From Bradyrhizobium elkanii WSM2783 (GTDB lineage: Bacteria; Pseudomonadota; Alphaproteobacteria; Rhizobiales; Xanthobacteraceae), in assembly GCF_000472865.1 (NCBI RefSeq), contig NZ_AXAP01000028.1, forward strand, positions 1-64,000: DNA of 64,000 nt. The letters run 5' to 3'. Positions 43,103-51,723 of this stretch are shown piece by piece. Positions within the stretch are counted from its first letter, which is position 1. Each line of letters opens with the position of its first letter. The notes below the pieces were generated by a model, which searched no databases, was not told the DNA's origin, and saw only the letters and a program-made list of their open reading frames with translations. Both the position numbers and the translations under genes were made by a program.

Positions 43103-43725
43103 TGGCCGCGCCCGCAAAATTCCTGTTCGATACCGACTTCTCGGCCCCCACCAAGTCGCGCGAGCGCGCCGCAACCGCCGCCGATATCGCCCAGAAGGTC
43201 GCGGAAGCCGAAGCGCGCGCCTATCGCAACGGCTACGATGCCGCCCAGCACGAAGCGAAGGTGGAGAGCGACCGCCGCGCCGCGCTCGCGCTGGAAGAGA
43301 TCGGGCTTGCGATCAAGACCATCGCGTCGCGCTTTTCCGGCATCGAGGCGCGGATGGAGACCGAAGCCGTCGACGTCGCGGTCTCGGTCGCGCGCAAATT
43401 GTGTGGCGAAATGATCGCGCGCGAACCGCTTGGCGAGATCACGGCGCTGGTGTCCGACTGCTTCTCGCATCTGGTCTCGACACCTCACATCGTGGTCCGC
43501 ATCAATGATGCGCTCTACGAGGGCGCGCGCGAAAAGATCGAGCGGCTGGCCGCGCAGAGCGGCTTTCAGGGTCGCCTCGTGATCCTGGCCGAGCCGACCA
43601 TTGCGATCGGCGACTGCCGGATCGAATGGGCCGACGGCGGCATCGTGCTGGAACGCGCGGCGATCGACGCCAAGATCAACGAACTTGTCGGACGCTACAT
43701 GGCGTCCCGTGACCAACGGCCATAA
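43102..43725 (+). CDS. fliH: flagellar assembly protein FliH
   Basis: A 207-aa protein. The N-terminus is extended and Ala-rich, with heptad-like helices (EAEARAYRNGYDAAQHEAKV). The C-terminal half fits the FliH/YscL family (AVDVAVSVARKLCGEMIARE, GDCRIEWADGGIVLERAAID). FliH restrains the FliI export ATPase and links it to FliN. It corresponds to FlbE in the Caulobacter fliF operon. Sequence conservation in this family is weak, so position supports the call. Confidence 0.8.
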   Translation: MAAPAKFLFDTDFSAPTKSRERAATAADIAQKVAEAEARAYRNGYDAAQHEAKVESDRRAALALEEIGLAIKTIASRFSGIEARMETEAVDVAVSVARKLCGEMIAREPLGEITALVSDCFSHLVSTPHIVVRINDALYEGAREKIERLAAQSGFQGRLVILAEPTIAIGDCRIEWADGGIVLERAAIDAKINELVGRYMASRDQRP

Positions 43726-43747
43726 GGATTGAGCCAAAGGATCGACG

Positions 43748-44098
43748 ATGAGTGACACCGACACACATGTCCCGCTCCCCGACCTCAACTCGGCGGACGC
43801 GCCAAGGGACGACGATGTGGGCTATAACGAGGACGAACATGCTTCGCGCATCGCCTCCGACCTCGAAGCCGTCTTCGACGTGCCGGTGCAGGTCTCGGCC
43901 GTGCTCGGCCGCTCCAAGATGGATGTCGGCCAGCTCCTGAAGCTCGGCCCCGGCACCGTGCTCGAGCTCGACCGCCGGGTCGGCGAGGCCATCGATATCT
44001 ATGTCAACAACCGCCTGGTGGCGCGGGGCGAAGTGGTGCTGGTCGAGGACAAGCTCGGCGTGACCATGACCGAAATCATCAAGGCAGAGCGTAGCTAG
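43748..44098 (+). CDS. fliN: flagellar motor switch protein FliN
   Basis: A 116-aa protein. A disordered acidic N-terminus (about 1-40) precedes the SpoA domain: VFDVPVQVSAVLGRSKMDVG, LKLGPGTVLELDRRVGEAID and YVNNRLVARGEVVLVEDKLG are diagnostic. FliN forms the lower C-ring and docks FliH. It follows fliH by 22 bp. Confidence 0.94.
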   Translation: MSDTDTHVPLPDLNSADAPRDDDVGYNEDEHASRIASDLEAVFDVPVQVSAVLGRSKMDVGQLLKLGPGTVLELDRRVGEAIDIYVNNRLVARGEVVLVEDKLGVTMTEIIKAERS

Positions 44099-44147
44099 CC
44101 TTTAACCGATAGACGCGCGGCGGACGCGCGGAAGATAGGAGACACTC

Positions 44148-45533
44148 ATGCGGCTTCTCATCGTCGGCACCCTCAAGGGCCAGCTCACGACCGCCACCAA
44201 GATCGCGATGGACAACGGCGCCTCCGTGACGCACGCGGAAGGCAACGAGCAGGCGATGGCGGTGCTCCGCGGCGGCAAGGGCGCTGACCTGCTGCTGGTC
44301 GATGTCGGCCTCGACATTCGCGACCTCGTGATGCGCCTGGAAGCCGAGCACATCCACGTGCCGATCGTCGCCTGCGGTATCTCCAACGATGCCCGCGCCG
44401 CGGTGGCGGCGATCCGCGCCGGCGCCAAGGAATACATCCCGCTGCCCCCGGAGCCGGAATTGATCGCCGCCGTACTCGCCGCGGTCGCAAATGATTCCCG
44501 CGACCTCGTCTACCGCGACGAAGCCATGGGCCGTGTGATCAAGCTGGCGCAGCAGATCGCGGGCTCGGACGCCTCCGTGATGATCACCGGCGAATCCGGG
44601 ACCGGCAAGGAAGTGCTGGCGCGCTACGTCCATTCCCGCTCGGCGCGCGCCAAACGGCCGTTCATCTCGATCAATTGCGCCGCGATCCCCGAGCATCTGC
44701 TGGAATCCGAATTGTTCGGCCACGAGAAGGGTGCGTTCACCGGCGCGATCGCTCGCCGTATCGGCAAGTTCGAGGAAGCCACCGGCGGCACGCTGTTGCT
44801 CGATGAAATCTCGGAAATGGACGTGCGGCTGCAATCGAAATTGCTGCGCGCGATCCAGGAGCGCGTGATCGACCGCGTCGGCGGCACCAAGCCGGTGCCT
44901 GTCGACATCCGCATCATCGCGACCTCGAACCGCAATCTCGCAGACGCGGTGCGCGCCGGCACCTTCCGCGAGGACCTCTTGTTCCGCCTCAACGTCGTCA
45001 ACCTGAAGATCCCGCCGCTGCGCGACCGGCCGGCCGACATCCTGGAGTTGGCGCAGCATTTCGCGAAGAAATACGCCGAGGCCAATGGCGTGTCGGCGCG
45101 GCCGCTGTCATCCGAGGCACGGCGGGTGCTGACCACGAACCGCTGGCCGGGCAACGTCCGCGAGCTTGAAAACACCATCCACCGCTCCGTGCTGATGGCG
45201 CAGGGCGACGAGATCGGCCCCGATGCCATCGTGACTCCGGACGGCGACCGCCTCGACCTCGCCAAGACCGCGCCCGCGGTCGCTCACGCCACCCTCGCCG
45301 CCGAGCAGGTGACGCGCGCGCTGGTCGGCCGCACCGTTGCCGACGTCGAGCGCGATCTGATCCTGGAGACGCTGAAGCACTGCCTCGGCAACCGCACCCA
45401 TGCCGCCAATATCCTCGGCATTTCGATCCGCACGCTGCGCAACAAGCTGAACGAATATGCCGATGGCGGCCTGCCGATCCCGCCCGCGGGATCGGGTACG
45501 GCGGACTATCAGCGCCTGGCGACGGCGGGGTAA
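44148..45533 (+). CDS. flbD: sigma-54-dependent flagellar regulator FlbD
   Basis: A 461-aa NtrC-type activator. The N-terminal receiver (about 1-115) is degenerate: it starts MRLLIVGTLKGQ, without the usual acidic pair, and lacks the conserved Lys (YIPLPPEP). The AAA+ domain has Walker A GESGTGKEVLARYV, the sigma-54 contact loop GAFTGAIARR, and LLLDEISEMD. The C-terminal Fis-type helix-turn-helix contains RTHAANILGISIRTLRNKLN. In Caulobacter FlbD activates late flagellar genes and represses fliF. AGGAGA lies 6 nt before the ATG. It is last in the fliF operon. Confidence 0.9.
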   Translation: MRLLIVGTLKGQLTTATKIAMDNGASVTHAEGNEQAMAVLRGGKGADLLLVDVGLDIRDLVMRLEAEHIHVPIVACGISNDARAAVAAIRAGAKEYIPLPPEPELIAAVLAAVANDSRDLVYRDEAMGRVIKLAQQIAGSDASVMITGESGTGKEVLARYVHSRSARAKRPFISINCAAIPEHLLESELFGHEKGAFTGAIARRIGKFEEATGGTLLLDEISEMDVRLQSKLLRAIQERVIDRVGGTKPVPVDIRIIATSNRNLADAVRAGTFREDLLFRLNVVNLKIPPLRDRPADILELAQHFAKKYAEANGVSARPLSSEARRVLTTNRWPGNVRELENTIHRSVLMAQGDEIGPDAIVTPDGDRLDLAKTAPAVAHATLAAEQVTRALVGRTVADVERDLILETLKHCLGNRTHAANILGISIRTLRNKLNEYADGGLPIPPAGSGTADYQRLATAG

Positions 45534-45544
45534 TCGCCACCACA

Positions 45545-45629
45545 GTCATTGCGAGCGCAGCGAAGCAATCCATAGCGCCGCCGCACGCGGAGGCATGGAT
45601 TGCTTCGTCGCTTCGCTCCTCGCAATGAC
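45545..45629. repeat. palindromic repeat (GTCATTGCGAGCG ... CGCAATGAC family)
   Basis: Long imperfect inverted repeat with arms GTCATTGCGAG/CTCGCAATGAC and CGAAGCAATCCAT/ATGGATTGCTTCG around a variable core. The same family recurs at 59727-59838. I recognise it as a high-copy intergenic element of Bradyrhizobium; it sits between convergent genes. Confidence 0.85.
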
Positions 45630-45637
45630 GCGTGGAG

Positions 45638-45802
45638 CTACGAATAACTCGGCGCGTCCGGCTTGCGGAAGATGTGAATGGGATCACCGGGCGTCAAGTC
45701 GCGCCCAGTGAAGGCGACATAGGCATAGAGCGCGAGATAGGCGATCGCAAGCGCACCGATGCCGTAGAAGACCCAGGTTGCAAGACGTTTCATCAAGCCC
45801 AT
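45638..45802 (-). CDS. small single-span membrane protein (54 aa)
   Basis: The frame reads MGLMKRLATWVFYGIGALAI, continues through AYLALYAYVAFTGRDLTPGD, and ends KPDAPSYS. A positively charged N-terminus, one hydrophobic span of about 22 residues rich in Tyr, Leu and Ala, and a polar C-terminal tail with PGDPIHIFRKPD point to a real inner-membrane miniprotein and not a chance frame. A second start is at 45793 (MKRLATW). It is convergent with flbD across a palindromic repeat. Function unknown. Confidence 0.62.
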   Translation of the reverse strand: MGLMKRLATWVFYGIGALAIAYLALYAYVAFTGRDLTPGDPIHIFRKPDAPSYS

Positions 45803-45897
45803 GACGCGCTTCGTTCCCTTCCGGCAATAGAAGACTGACGCCTTCTATTGCGCGAGGAGACAAAACGCCACGGCTGGCGTGTCCGTTCCCAGAACAA

Positions 45898-45989
45898 GTA
45901 GCCCCGGGTGAAGCGCAGCGTAACCCGGGGGCCGCCGCCGACCGCCGACGCAAACCCCCGGGTTGCGCGTTCCGCTCCACCCGGGCTAC
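45898..45989. repeat. palindromic repeat (GTAGCCCCGGGTG ... CACCCGGGCTAC)
   Basis: Inverted arms GTAGCCC(C)GGGTGAAGCGCA and TGCGCGTTCCGCTCCACCCG flank inner arms TAACCCGGGG and CCCCCGGGTT. It lies 10 bp beyond the stop of the flavin reductase gene. It is another family I know as abundant in Bradyrhizobium. Confidence 0.8.
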
Positions 45990-45998
45990 GAGCTGACG

Positions 45999-46580
45999 TC
46001 AGCGCAGATGCACGCCGCGTGTGGGTACGCTGACGTCGGCCAGCTTGGCGGCATCCTCGTCCTGGTCGACGGCGACATAGCGCCCCTGCCAATAGGCGAG
46101 CGCTCCCGTGCGCGAGGAGACCTGCAGGTCGAGCACGCGCCCGATGACGATTGCGTGCGAATGACGCTCCACGACGTCCTCGACCTCGCAATCGATCGCC
46201 GCCAGCGCGCCGACCAGAAGCGGCACGCCGGAGGCGCGCGTCGTCCATTCGGCGCCAGCAAAGCGCTCGGCGCCTTTCAGCCCGCCCTTGCCGGTGAAGC
46301 GCTCGGCGATCTCGACCTGGTCCGAACTCAGGATGTTCACGCCGAAAACGCCGTGACGCTTGACCAGCGGCCAGGACGATGCGGCGCGATTGAGGCTCAC
46401 GATCAGCGAGGCCGGCTCGACCGACAACGAGGAGACGGAAGTCACCGTCATCCCGGAGATGTCCTTGCCGCGCCCCGCCGTGATGACGCTGACCCCGCCG
46501 GTCAGATGGCGCATGGCGCCGCGAAACTCGTCGGAGGTGACCACGGGATCGATCGCGATGTTGCGGACGGCGGAGTTCAT
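45999..46580 (-). CDS. flavin reductase (FMN reductase domain) for sulfonate monooxygenase
   Basis: A 193-aa protein of the flavin_reduct family (PF01613 type). The pattern FRGAMRHLTGGVSVITAGRG, then GMTVTSVSSLSVEPASLIVS and NRAASSWPLVKRHGVFGVNI, is characteristic. It supplies reduced FMN to two-component monooxygenases. Its position 7 bp downstream of ssuB makes it the probable partner of SsuD, replacing the unrelated SsuE flavodoxin-like reductase of E. coli. Last gene of the sulfonate operon. Confidence 0.85.
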   Translation of the reverse strand: MNSAVRNIAIDPVVTSDEFRGAMRHLTGGVSVITAGRGKDISGMTVTSVSSLSVEPASLIVSLNRAASSWPLVKRHGVFGVNILSSDQVEIAERFTGKGGLKGAERFAGAEWTTRASGVPLLVGALAAIDCEVEDVVERHSHAIVIGRVLDLQVSSRTGALAYWQGRYVAVDQDEDAAKLADVSVPTRGVHLR

Positions 46581-46587
46581 GTGGGCC

Positions 46588-47436
46588 TCACAGATCGTCG
46601 GAAGTGTCTTCGGTGCCTTCCAGCAGATTCTTCAGGATCGCGCCCTCGAGCGCCGCGAGTTCGGCCGAGCCGCGCTCGCGCGGGCGCGCGATGTCGACAT
46701 TGAAATCGTGTGCGATGCGGCCGTTTTCAATGACCAGCACCCGGTCGGCCAGCGCCACCGCTTCCGAGACATCATGCGTCACCAGGATCGCGGTGAAGCC
46801 CTGATCGCGCCAGACCCGCTCGAGCAGCCGCTGCATCGAGATCCGGGTCAGCGCATCCAGCGCGCCGAGCGGCTCGTCGAAGGCCAGCACCCGGGGCTGG
46901 CTAACCAGCGCGCGGGCCAACGCGACGCGTTGCTTCTGGCCGCCCGAGAGCACCGAAGGCCATTGCCCGCGCTTGTCGCCGAGGCCGACCTCGACCAGTG
47001 CCTTCTCGGCGCGCGCCTGCGCATCGGCGGACGATCGCTCGCGCCCGAGGCCGACTTCGACATTCGACAGCACGCGCGCCCATGGCAGGAGCCGCGGCTC
47101 CTGGAACATGACGCGGATATCCTCGGCGCGCGCCTGCTCGCCGAAACCGATGCTGCCGGCGGTCGGCTTCTCCAGCCCCGCGATCAGCCGCAGCAATGTG
47201 CTCTTGCCGCAGCCACTGCGGCCGACGATCGCGACCGACTGGCCGGCCGGAATGTGCAGGTCGATGCCGCGCAGCACCTCATTGTCGCCGAAGGATTTGC
47301 GCAAGCCGCGGATGGTCAGCGACAGCCCGCGCGACGGCATGTCGGGGCTGCGGCGGAACTGACGCGCCTCCTCGGCAAAATCCTCGCGCGCGACAGCCTC
47401 GGCCTCGAGCGGACGAAAACGAAGGACTTCCTGCAT
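46588..47436 (-). CDS. ssuB: aliphatic sulfonate ABC transporter ATP-binding protein SsuB
   Basis: A 282-aa ABC ATPase. About 35 extra residues precede the domain. Walker A is VGRSGCGKSTLLRLIAGL, the Q-loop region is VMFQEPRLLPWARV, the signature is LSGGQKQRVALARALV, and Walker B is VLAFDEPLGALD. The LLPW Q-loop is typical of nitrate/sulfonate/taurine importers. It drives uptake through SsuC. Confidence 0.9.
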   Translation of the reverse strand: MQEVLRFRPLEAEAVAREDFAEEARQFRRSPDMPSRGLSLTIRGLRKSFGDNEVLRGIDLHIPAGQSVAIVGRSGCGKSTLLRLIAGLEKPTAGSIGFGEQARAEDIRVMFQEPRLLPWARVLSNVEVGLGRERSSADAQARAEKALVEVGLGDKRGQWPSVLSGGQKQRVALARALVSQPRVLAFDEPLGALDALTRISMQRLLERVWRDQGFTAILVTHDVSEAVALADRVLVIENGRIAHDFNVDIARPRERGSAELAALEGAILKNLLEGTEDTSDDL

Positions 47437-47451
47437 TTCTTCCTCAGTTCC

Positions 47452-48258
47452 TTAGTGTTTCTGGAAGGCCGGATGCCAGGACAGCGTCAGCCGCTCCAGC
47501 GCACGCGAGGCGCTGTCGGCGAGCTTGCCGAGCAAGGCGTAGATCAGGATCGAGAGCACGACGACGTCGATCAGCATGAATTCGCGTGCCTGCATCGCCA
47601 TGTAGCCGAGCCCCGAGGACGCCGCGATGGTCTCGGCCACGATCAAGGTCAGCCACATGATGCCGAGCGCGAAGCGAAGACCGACGAAGATCGACGGCAG
47701 CGCGCCCGGGAAGATCACGCGACGGAACAATTCGCCGTCGGTCATGCCATAGATGCGGCCCATCTCGATCAGTTGCGGATCGACTGTGCGGATGCCGTGC
47801 AGCGTGTTGAGATAGATCGGGAAGAACACGCCGAGCGCCACCAGGAACAGTTTTGCCGACTCGTCGATCCCGAACCACAGGATGACCAGCGGGATCAGCG
47901 CCAGATGCGGGATGTTGCGCACCATCTGCAGCGTGGTGTCGGTCAGTTTCGCCGAGAGTTGCGACAGGCCGTTGGCGAGGCCGAAAGCAAAGCCGATGGC
48001 GCCGCCGATCAGGAAGCCAATGCTGGCGCGCCAAAAGCTGACCCAGATGTTGCGGATCAACTCACCCGACAACAAGAGCTTCCATCCGGCCAGCGCGACG
48101 TCGGTCGGCGCCGGCAGCACGCGCGCGGGCACAAAGCCGGTCACGCAGGCGAGCTGCCAGATGACGATGATGGCGAGCGGCACGATCCAGGGGATCAGGC
48201 CGTCAGCCCGCGGCAATTTGGGCGCGCGGACGCGCGGGAGGCTGTCGATGAGGCTCAT
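47452..48258 (-). CDS. ssuC: aliphatic sulfonate ABC transporter permease SsuC
   Basis: A 268-aa BPD-type permease with six hydrophobic segments. The EAA loop is represented by IYGMTDGELFRRVIFPGALP. An early segment is GLIPWIVPLAIIVIWQLACV. Its start overlaps the ssuD stop by 4 nt, and ssuB follows after 15 bp. Confidence 0.9.
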   Translation of the reverse strand: MSLIDSLPRVRAPKLPRADGLIPWIVPLAIIVIWQLACVTGFVPARVLPAPTDVALAGWKLLLSGELIRNIWVSFWRASIGFLIGGAIGFAFGLANGLSQLSAKLTDTTLQMVRNIPHLALIPLVILWFGIDESAKLFLVALGVFFPIYLNTLHGIRTVDPQLIEMGRIYGMTDGELFRRVIFPGALPSIFVGLRFALGIMWLTLIVAETIAASSGLGYMAMQAREFMLIDVVVLSILIYALLGKLADSASRALERLTLSWHPAFQKH

Positions 48259-49421
48259 GATTCCGATACCTGCTTTTGCGGCCGATACTCGTTGCCGATG
48301 GTCTCGCCGAACGGTCCGGTGTTGACGCGGATCGGCGTCACGTTGCCGCCATGCTCAAGCGACAGCAGCGGGAACACCAGTTCGGCGAAGCGGTAGGCCT
48401 CTTCGAGGTGCGGGTAGCCCGACATGATGAAGGTATCGATGCCGAGGTCCTGATACTGCTTGATCCGCGCAGCCACCGTCTGGGCGTCGCCGACCAGCGC
48501 AGTGCCCGCGCCGCCGCGCACGAGGCCAACGCCCGCCCACAGGTTCGGGCTGATCTCGAGCTTGTCGCGGCGACCGCCATGCAATTGCGCCATGCGCTGC
48601 TGGCCGACCGAGTCCATGCGCGAGAAGATTTTTTGCGCCGCCGCCACCGTGTCGTCGGTGACGTATTGGATTAATTCGTCGGCGGCCTTCCAGGCTTCCG
48701 CATTGGTCTCGCGCACGATCACGTGCAGGCGGATGCCGAAGGAGACCTTGCGGCCGCGGTTATCGGCAACCGCCTTCACGCGCGCGATCTTGTCGGCCAC
48801 CTGCGCCGGCGGCTCGCCCCAGGTCAGGTACTTGTCGACGGTGTCGACCGCAACGTCGATGCCGGCGTCCGACGAGCCACCGAAATAGAGCGGCGGCCGC
48901 GGCGACTGGATCGGCTGGAACAACAGCCGGCCATCCTCGATGCGGATGTGCTTGCCCTCGACATTGACGGTCTTGCCGGCGAGCAGGTCGTTGTAGACGT
49001 TGAGGAACTCGCGCGTCACCTCGTAGCGCTCGTCATGCGCCAGGAAGATGCCGTCGCCCTTGTTCTCGACGGGGTCGCCGCCGGTGACGACGTTGATCAA
49101 GAGCCGTCCGTTCGACAGCCGGTCCAGCGTCGCGGTCATGCGTGCGGCGACGGCTGGCGACTGCAGGCCGGGCCGCACCGCCACCAGGTAACGCAGCCGC
49201 TCGGTCTGCGGCGCGACGGCGGAGGCGACCACCCAGGAGTCCTCGCAGCTTCGTCCCGTCGGCAGCAGCACGCCGTAATAGCCGAGTTGGTCGGCCGCCT
49301 GCGCGATCTGGCGCAGATAGTTGAAGTTCACCTCGCGTCCGCCGATAGAGGTGCCGAGATAACGGCCATCGCCATGGGTCGGCAGGAACCAGAGGATGTT
49401 GGCGTTGGGTTGCTTAGTCAC
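48255..49421 (-). CDS. ssuD: FMNH2-dependent alkanesulfonate monooxygenase SsuD
   Basis: A 388-aa bacterial-luciferase-fold enzyme. It opens MTKQPNANILWFLPTHGDGR and has RLLINVVTGGDPVENKGDGI and YFGGSSDAGIDVAVDTVDKY, all SsuD signatures. SsuD cleaves C1-C14 alkanesulfonates to aldehyde and sulfite, using FMNH2 and O2. It overlaps ssuA upstream and ssuC downstream by 4 nt each. Confidence 0.93.
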   Translation of the reverse strand: MTKQPNANILWFLPTHGDGRYLGTSIGGREVNFNYLRQIAQAADQLGYYGVLLPTGRSCEDSWVVASAVAPQTERLRYLVAVRPGLQSPAVAARMTATLDRLSNGRLLINVVTGGDPVENKGDGIFLAHDERYEVTREFLNVYNDLLAGKTVNVEGKHIRIEDGRLLFQPIQSPRPPLYFGGSSDAGIDVAVDTVDKYLTWGEPPAQVADKIARVKAVADNRGRKVSFGIRLHVIVRETNAEAWKAADELIQYVTDDTVAAAQKIFSRMDSVGQQRMAQLHGGRRDKLEISPNLWAGVGLVRGGAGTALVGDAQTVAARIKQYQDLGIDTFIMSGYPHLEEAYRFAELVFPLLSLEHGGNVTPIRVNTGPFGETIGNEYRPQKQVSES

Positions 49422-50371
49422 GATCCGGGCCTCCGCGCGACGTCTGAAATCTTGATGGGTTTCGGCAACAGGCCGAGGGCAAAGAACGTGTCCGCCACCT
49501 GCTGCTGGTCGGCGATCACGGAATCGGTGAGCGGCTTGATGCCGTAGGACTGGCGCTTCAACGCCACCTCGACCACCGGCACCGAAAGGCCGATCGACGG
49601 CGCGAGTTGCTCGGCGACCGCGTGGATGTCGCCCTTGGCCCAGTCATCGACCTCGCTCAATTGCGCGAGCACGAGATCGACGATCTTCGCATCGCTCTCC
49701 AGGAACTTCTTCGAGGAGAAATAGAACTGGTAGTTCGAGACGATGCCGGTGCCGTCGGCCAGCGTGCGCGCGCCGGTCGCAGCTTCCGCCGCGGCCTGGA
49801 ACGGATCCCAGATCACCCAGGCATCGACCGAGCCGCGCTCGAAGGCGGCGCGCGCATCGGCGGGCGCGAGAAACACCGGCTCAATCTCGGAATATTTGAC
49901 GCCGGCTTTCTCCAGGGCCTTTACCAGGAGATAATGGACGTTGGAGCCCTTGTTCAGCGCGACCTTCTTGCCCTTGAGATCGGCAACCGACTTCAGCGGG
50001 CTGTCCTTCGGCACAAGGATCGCTTCGCCTTTCGGCGCCGGCGCCTCATAGGCGACATATTGGATGGGCGCGCCAGCGGCCTGCGCGAAGATCGGCGGCG
50101 CTTCACCGGTGTTGCCGAAATCGATCGCGCCGACATTGAGCGCCTCGAGCAGCGGCGGTCCGGAGGGGAATTCGGTCCACACCACCTTGTAGCCGACCGC
50201 CTTCAGCTTCTCCTCGAGCGTGCCCTTGCTCTTGAGCAGAACCAGCTTGCCGTATTTCTGGAAGCCGATGCGGACGGTTTTCTCCTGCCCGTAGGACGCG
50301 CTGACGGCGGCGGCGACAATGCTGACTGAAAGCACCGCGCTGGTGATCCAGCGTTGAATGATACGTCGCAT
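49418..50371 (-). CDS. ssuA: aliphatic sulfonate-binding protein SsuA
   Basis: A 317-aa periplasmic binding protein. The N-terminus (RWITSAVLSVSIVAAAVSAS) is a Sec signal with probable cleavage at ASYG-QE. The mature part contains VRIGFQKYGKLVLLKSKGTL, WTEFPSGPPLLEALNVGAID and GSNVHYLLVKALEKAGVKYS, as in SsuA/NrtA proteins. It overlaps ssuD by 4 nt and lies 24 bp after a paralogue. Confidence 0.9.
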   Translation of the reverse strand: MRRIIQRWITSAVLSVSIVAAAVSASYGQEKTVRIGFQKYGKLVLLKSKGTLEEKLKAVGYKVVWTEFPSGPPLLEALNVGAIDFGNTGEAPPIFAQAAGAPIQYVAYEAPAPKGEAILVPKDSPLKSVADLKGKKVALNKGSNVHYLLVKALEKAGVKYSEIEPVFLAPADARAAFERGSVDAWVIWDPFQAAAEAATGARTLADGTGIVSNYQFYFSSKKFLESDAKIVDLVLAQLSEVDDWAKGDIHAVAEQLAPSIGLSVPVVEVALKRQSYGIKPLTDSVIADQQQVADTFFALGLLPKPIKISDVARRPGS

Positions 50372-50395
50372 GATGACCTCTGCGTGGAAATGAAC

Positions 50396-51352
50396 TCAGC
50401 TCTGGGGGTTGCGCCAGACGATGTCGCGGATCGCGATCTGTTTCGGGATCAGGCCGAGCTTGAAGAAGCGGTCGGCAACGCCCTGCTGGGTCGCGACGAT
50501 GTCATCGGTGACTGGCCCGATCTTGAACGCGGCGCGATTGGCGGCGACGGTCTGGATGTCGAGCGGAACGCCGGTCACAGCGCTGAGCGATTTGGCCACT
50601 TCGTCGCGGTGCGCCTCCGCCCACGTCGCGGTCGACGCGATGACGTCGTTGATCTGTTGCAGGATCGGACCGTGATTTTTCGAAAAGTCGCGGTTGGCGA
50701 TGAAGAACGAGTTGGTCTTGGTGATCTCGTAGGAGTTCACCAGGATGCGGCCGTTCTGCTTGGTCTCGGCGATGGCGAAATAGGGATCCCAGACCGCCCA
50801 GGCATCGATGCTGCCATTGACGAATGCCGGCCCCGCGTCCGGCGGCGTCAGATAGACCGGCGTGATATCGTTGTAGGTGAGCCCGGCCTTTTCCAGCGTC
50901 TGCACCACGATGTTGTGCGCGCTGGAACCCTTGGTGAAGCCGATGCGCTTGCCCTTGAGATCGGCAATCGTGCGGATGGCCGAGTTCTGCGGCACCAATA
51001 TCCCTTGGCCGTTGGTGATCGGCTGGCCGGCGGCATAAACGATCGCCGCGCCGGCAGCTTGCGCAAATACCGGTGGCGAGTCGCCGACCGCACCGTAGTC
51101 GATGCTACCGACATTCATCGCTTCCATCATCGGCGGGCCCGAGGAAAACTCGACCCATTTCACCTCGATGCCGGCCGACTTGAAATGATTTTCCAAGGTT
51201 GCGCGCTGCCGCGCGATAACCAGCACGCCGGTCTTCTGGTAGCCGACACGAATTTCCTTTAGCGCCGCCTCGGCCTGCGCGCGCAAGGGCAAAGCAGCGA
51301 CGGCGGCAGAGCCGAGCGACAGTGTTAGGAACTCGCGACGCTTCACTACCAA
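50396..51352 (-). CDS. second SsuA-type sulfonate-binding protein
   Basis: A 318-aa paralogue of the adjacent SsuA with the same landmarks: IRVGYQKTGVLVIARQRATL, WVEFSSGPPMMEAMNVGSID and GSSAHNIVVQTLEKAGLTYN. The N-terminus has MVVKRREFLTLSLGSAAVAA, a twin-arginine-like or Sec signal followed by ALPLRAQA. First gene of the operon. Two binding proteins for one permease suggest a wider substrate range; which one binds which sulfonate is unknown. Confidence 0.87.
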   Translation of the reverse strand: MVVKRREFLTLSLGSAAVAALPLRAQAEAALKEIRVGYQKTGVLVIARQRATLENHFKSAGIEVKWVEFSSGPPMMEAMNVGSIDYGAVGDSPPVFAQAAGAAIVYAAGQPITNGQGILVPQNSAIRTIADLKGKRIGFTKGSSAHNIVVQTLEKAGLTYNDITPVYLTPPDAGPAFVNGSIDAWAVWDPYFAIAETKQNGRILVNSYEITKTNSFFIANRDFSKNHGPILQQINDVIASTATWAEAHRDEVAKSLSAVTGVPLDIQTVAANRAAFKIGPVTDDIVATQQGVADRFFKLGLIPKQIAIRDIVWRNPQS

Positions 51353-51723
51353 AATTCTCCTGACGATCGAGCGCGTTATCCGCGCGCCATCATGCGGCGT
51401 CAGGGAATGATGGGGGGCACGAATGAGGCTGTCGAGGACCCCGAAAAAATAGCGATGCCCGCACTGCCATCGGGCACCGGACGCGCGGTTTCTTTCAAGC
51501 CGCGGATTGTGCGTAGCGAAATATTTCCTTCACGAAATCGGGATGCAGACAGCTCTCCGCTGTCATCATCAGCGAAAGCAGACGATCCAGTAACCACCGG
51601 CGCAAGAGCACGGGCCGAATGCCGCGGCGCACTGGATGCCCGCCGGAGCCTGTCATCGGGCGGCGCTTCGCGCTGATCCGTTGGCGGGCATGACGGTGGA
51701 GTGTGGCGCTGCCTACAAATTTG
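51353..51723. other. intergenic region upstream of the sulfonate operon, with a palindromic repeat
   Basis: This 371-bp gap contains the promoter side of the ssu operon (minus strand) and the 3' end of the convergent-side LLM gene. An inverted repeat at 51635-51694 (GATGCCCGCCGGAGCC paired with TTGGCGGGCATGAC) contains TGTCATCGGGCGGCGCTTCG, which also occurs at 59795-59814. I find no coding frame of family likeness. Confidence 0.55.

Noticed and set aside
46360..48396. 678-codon plus-strand open frame opposite ssuB and ssuC
   Set aside because: It is antisense to two genes with full ABC-transporter motifs and has no domain of its own.
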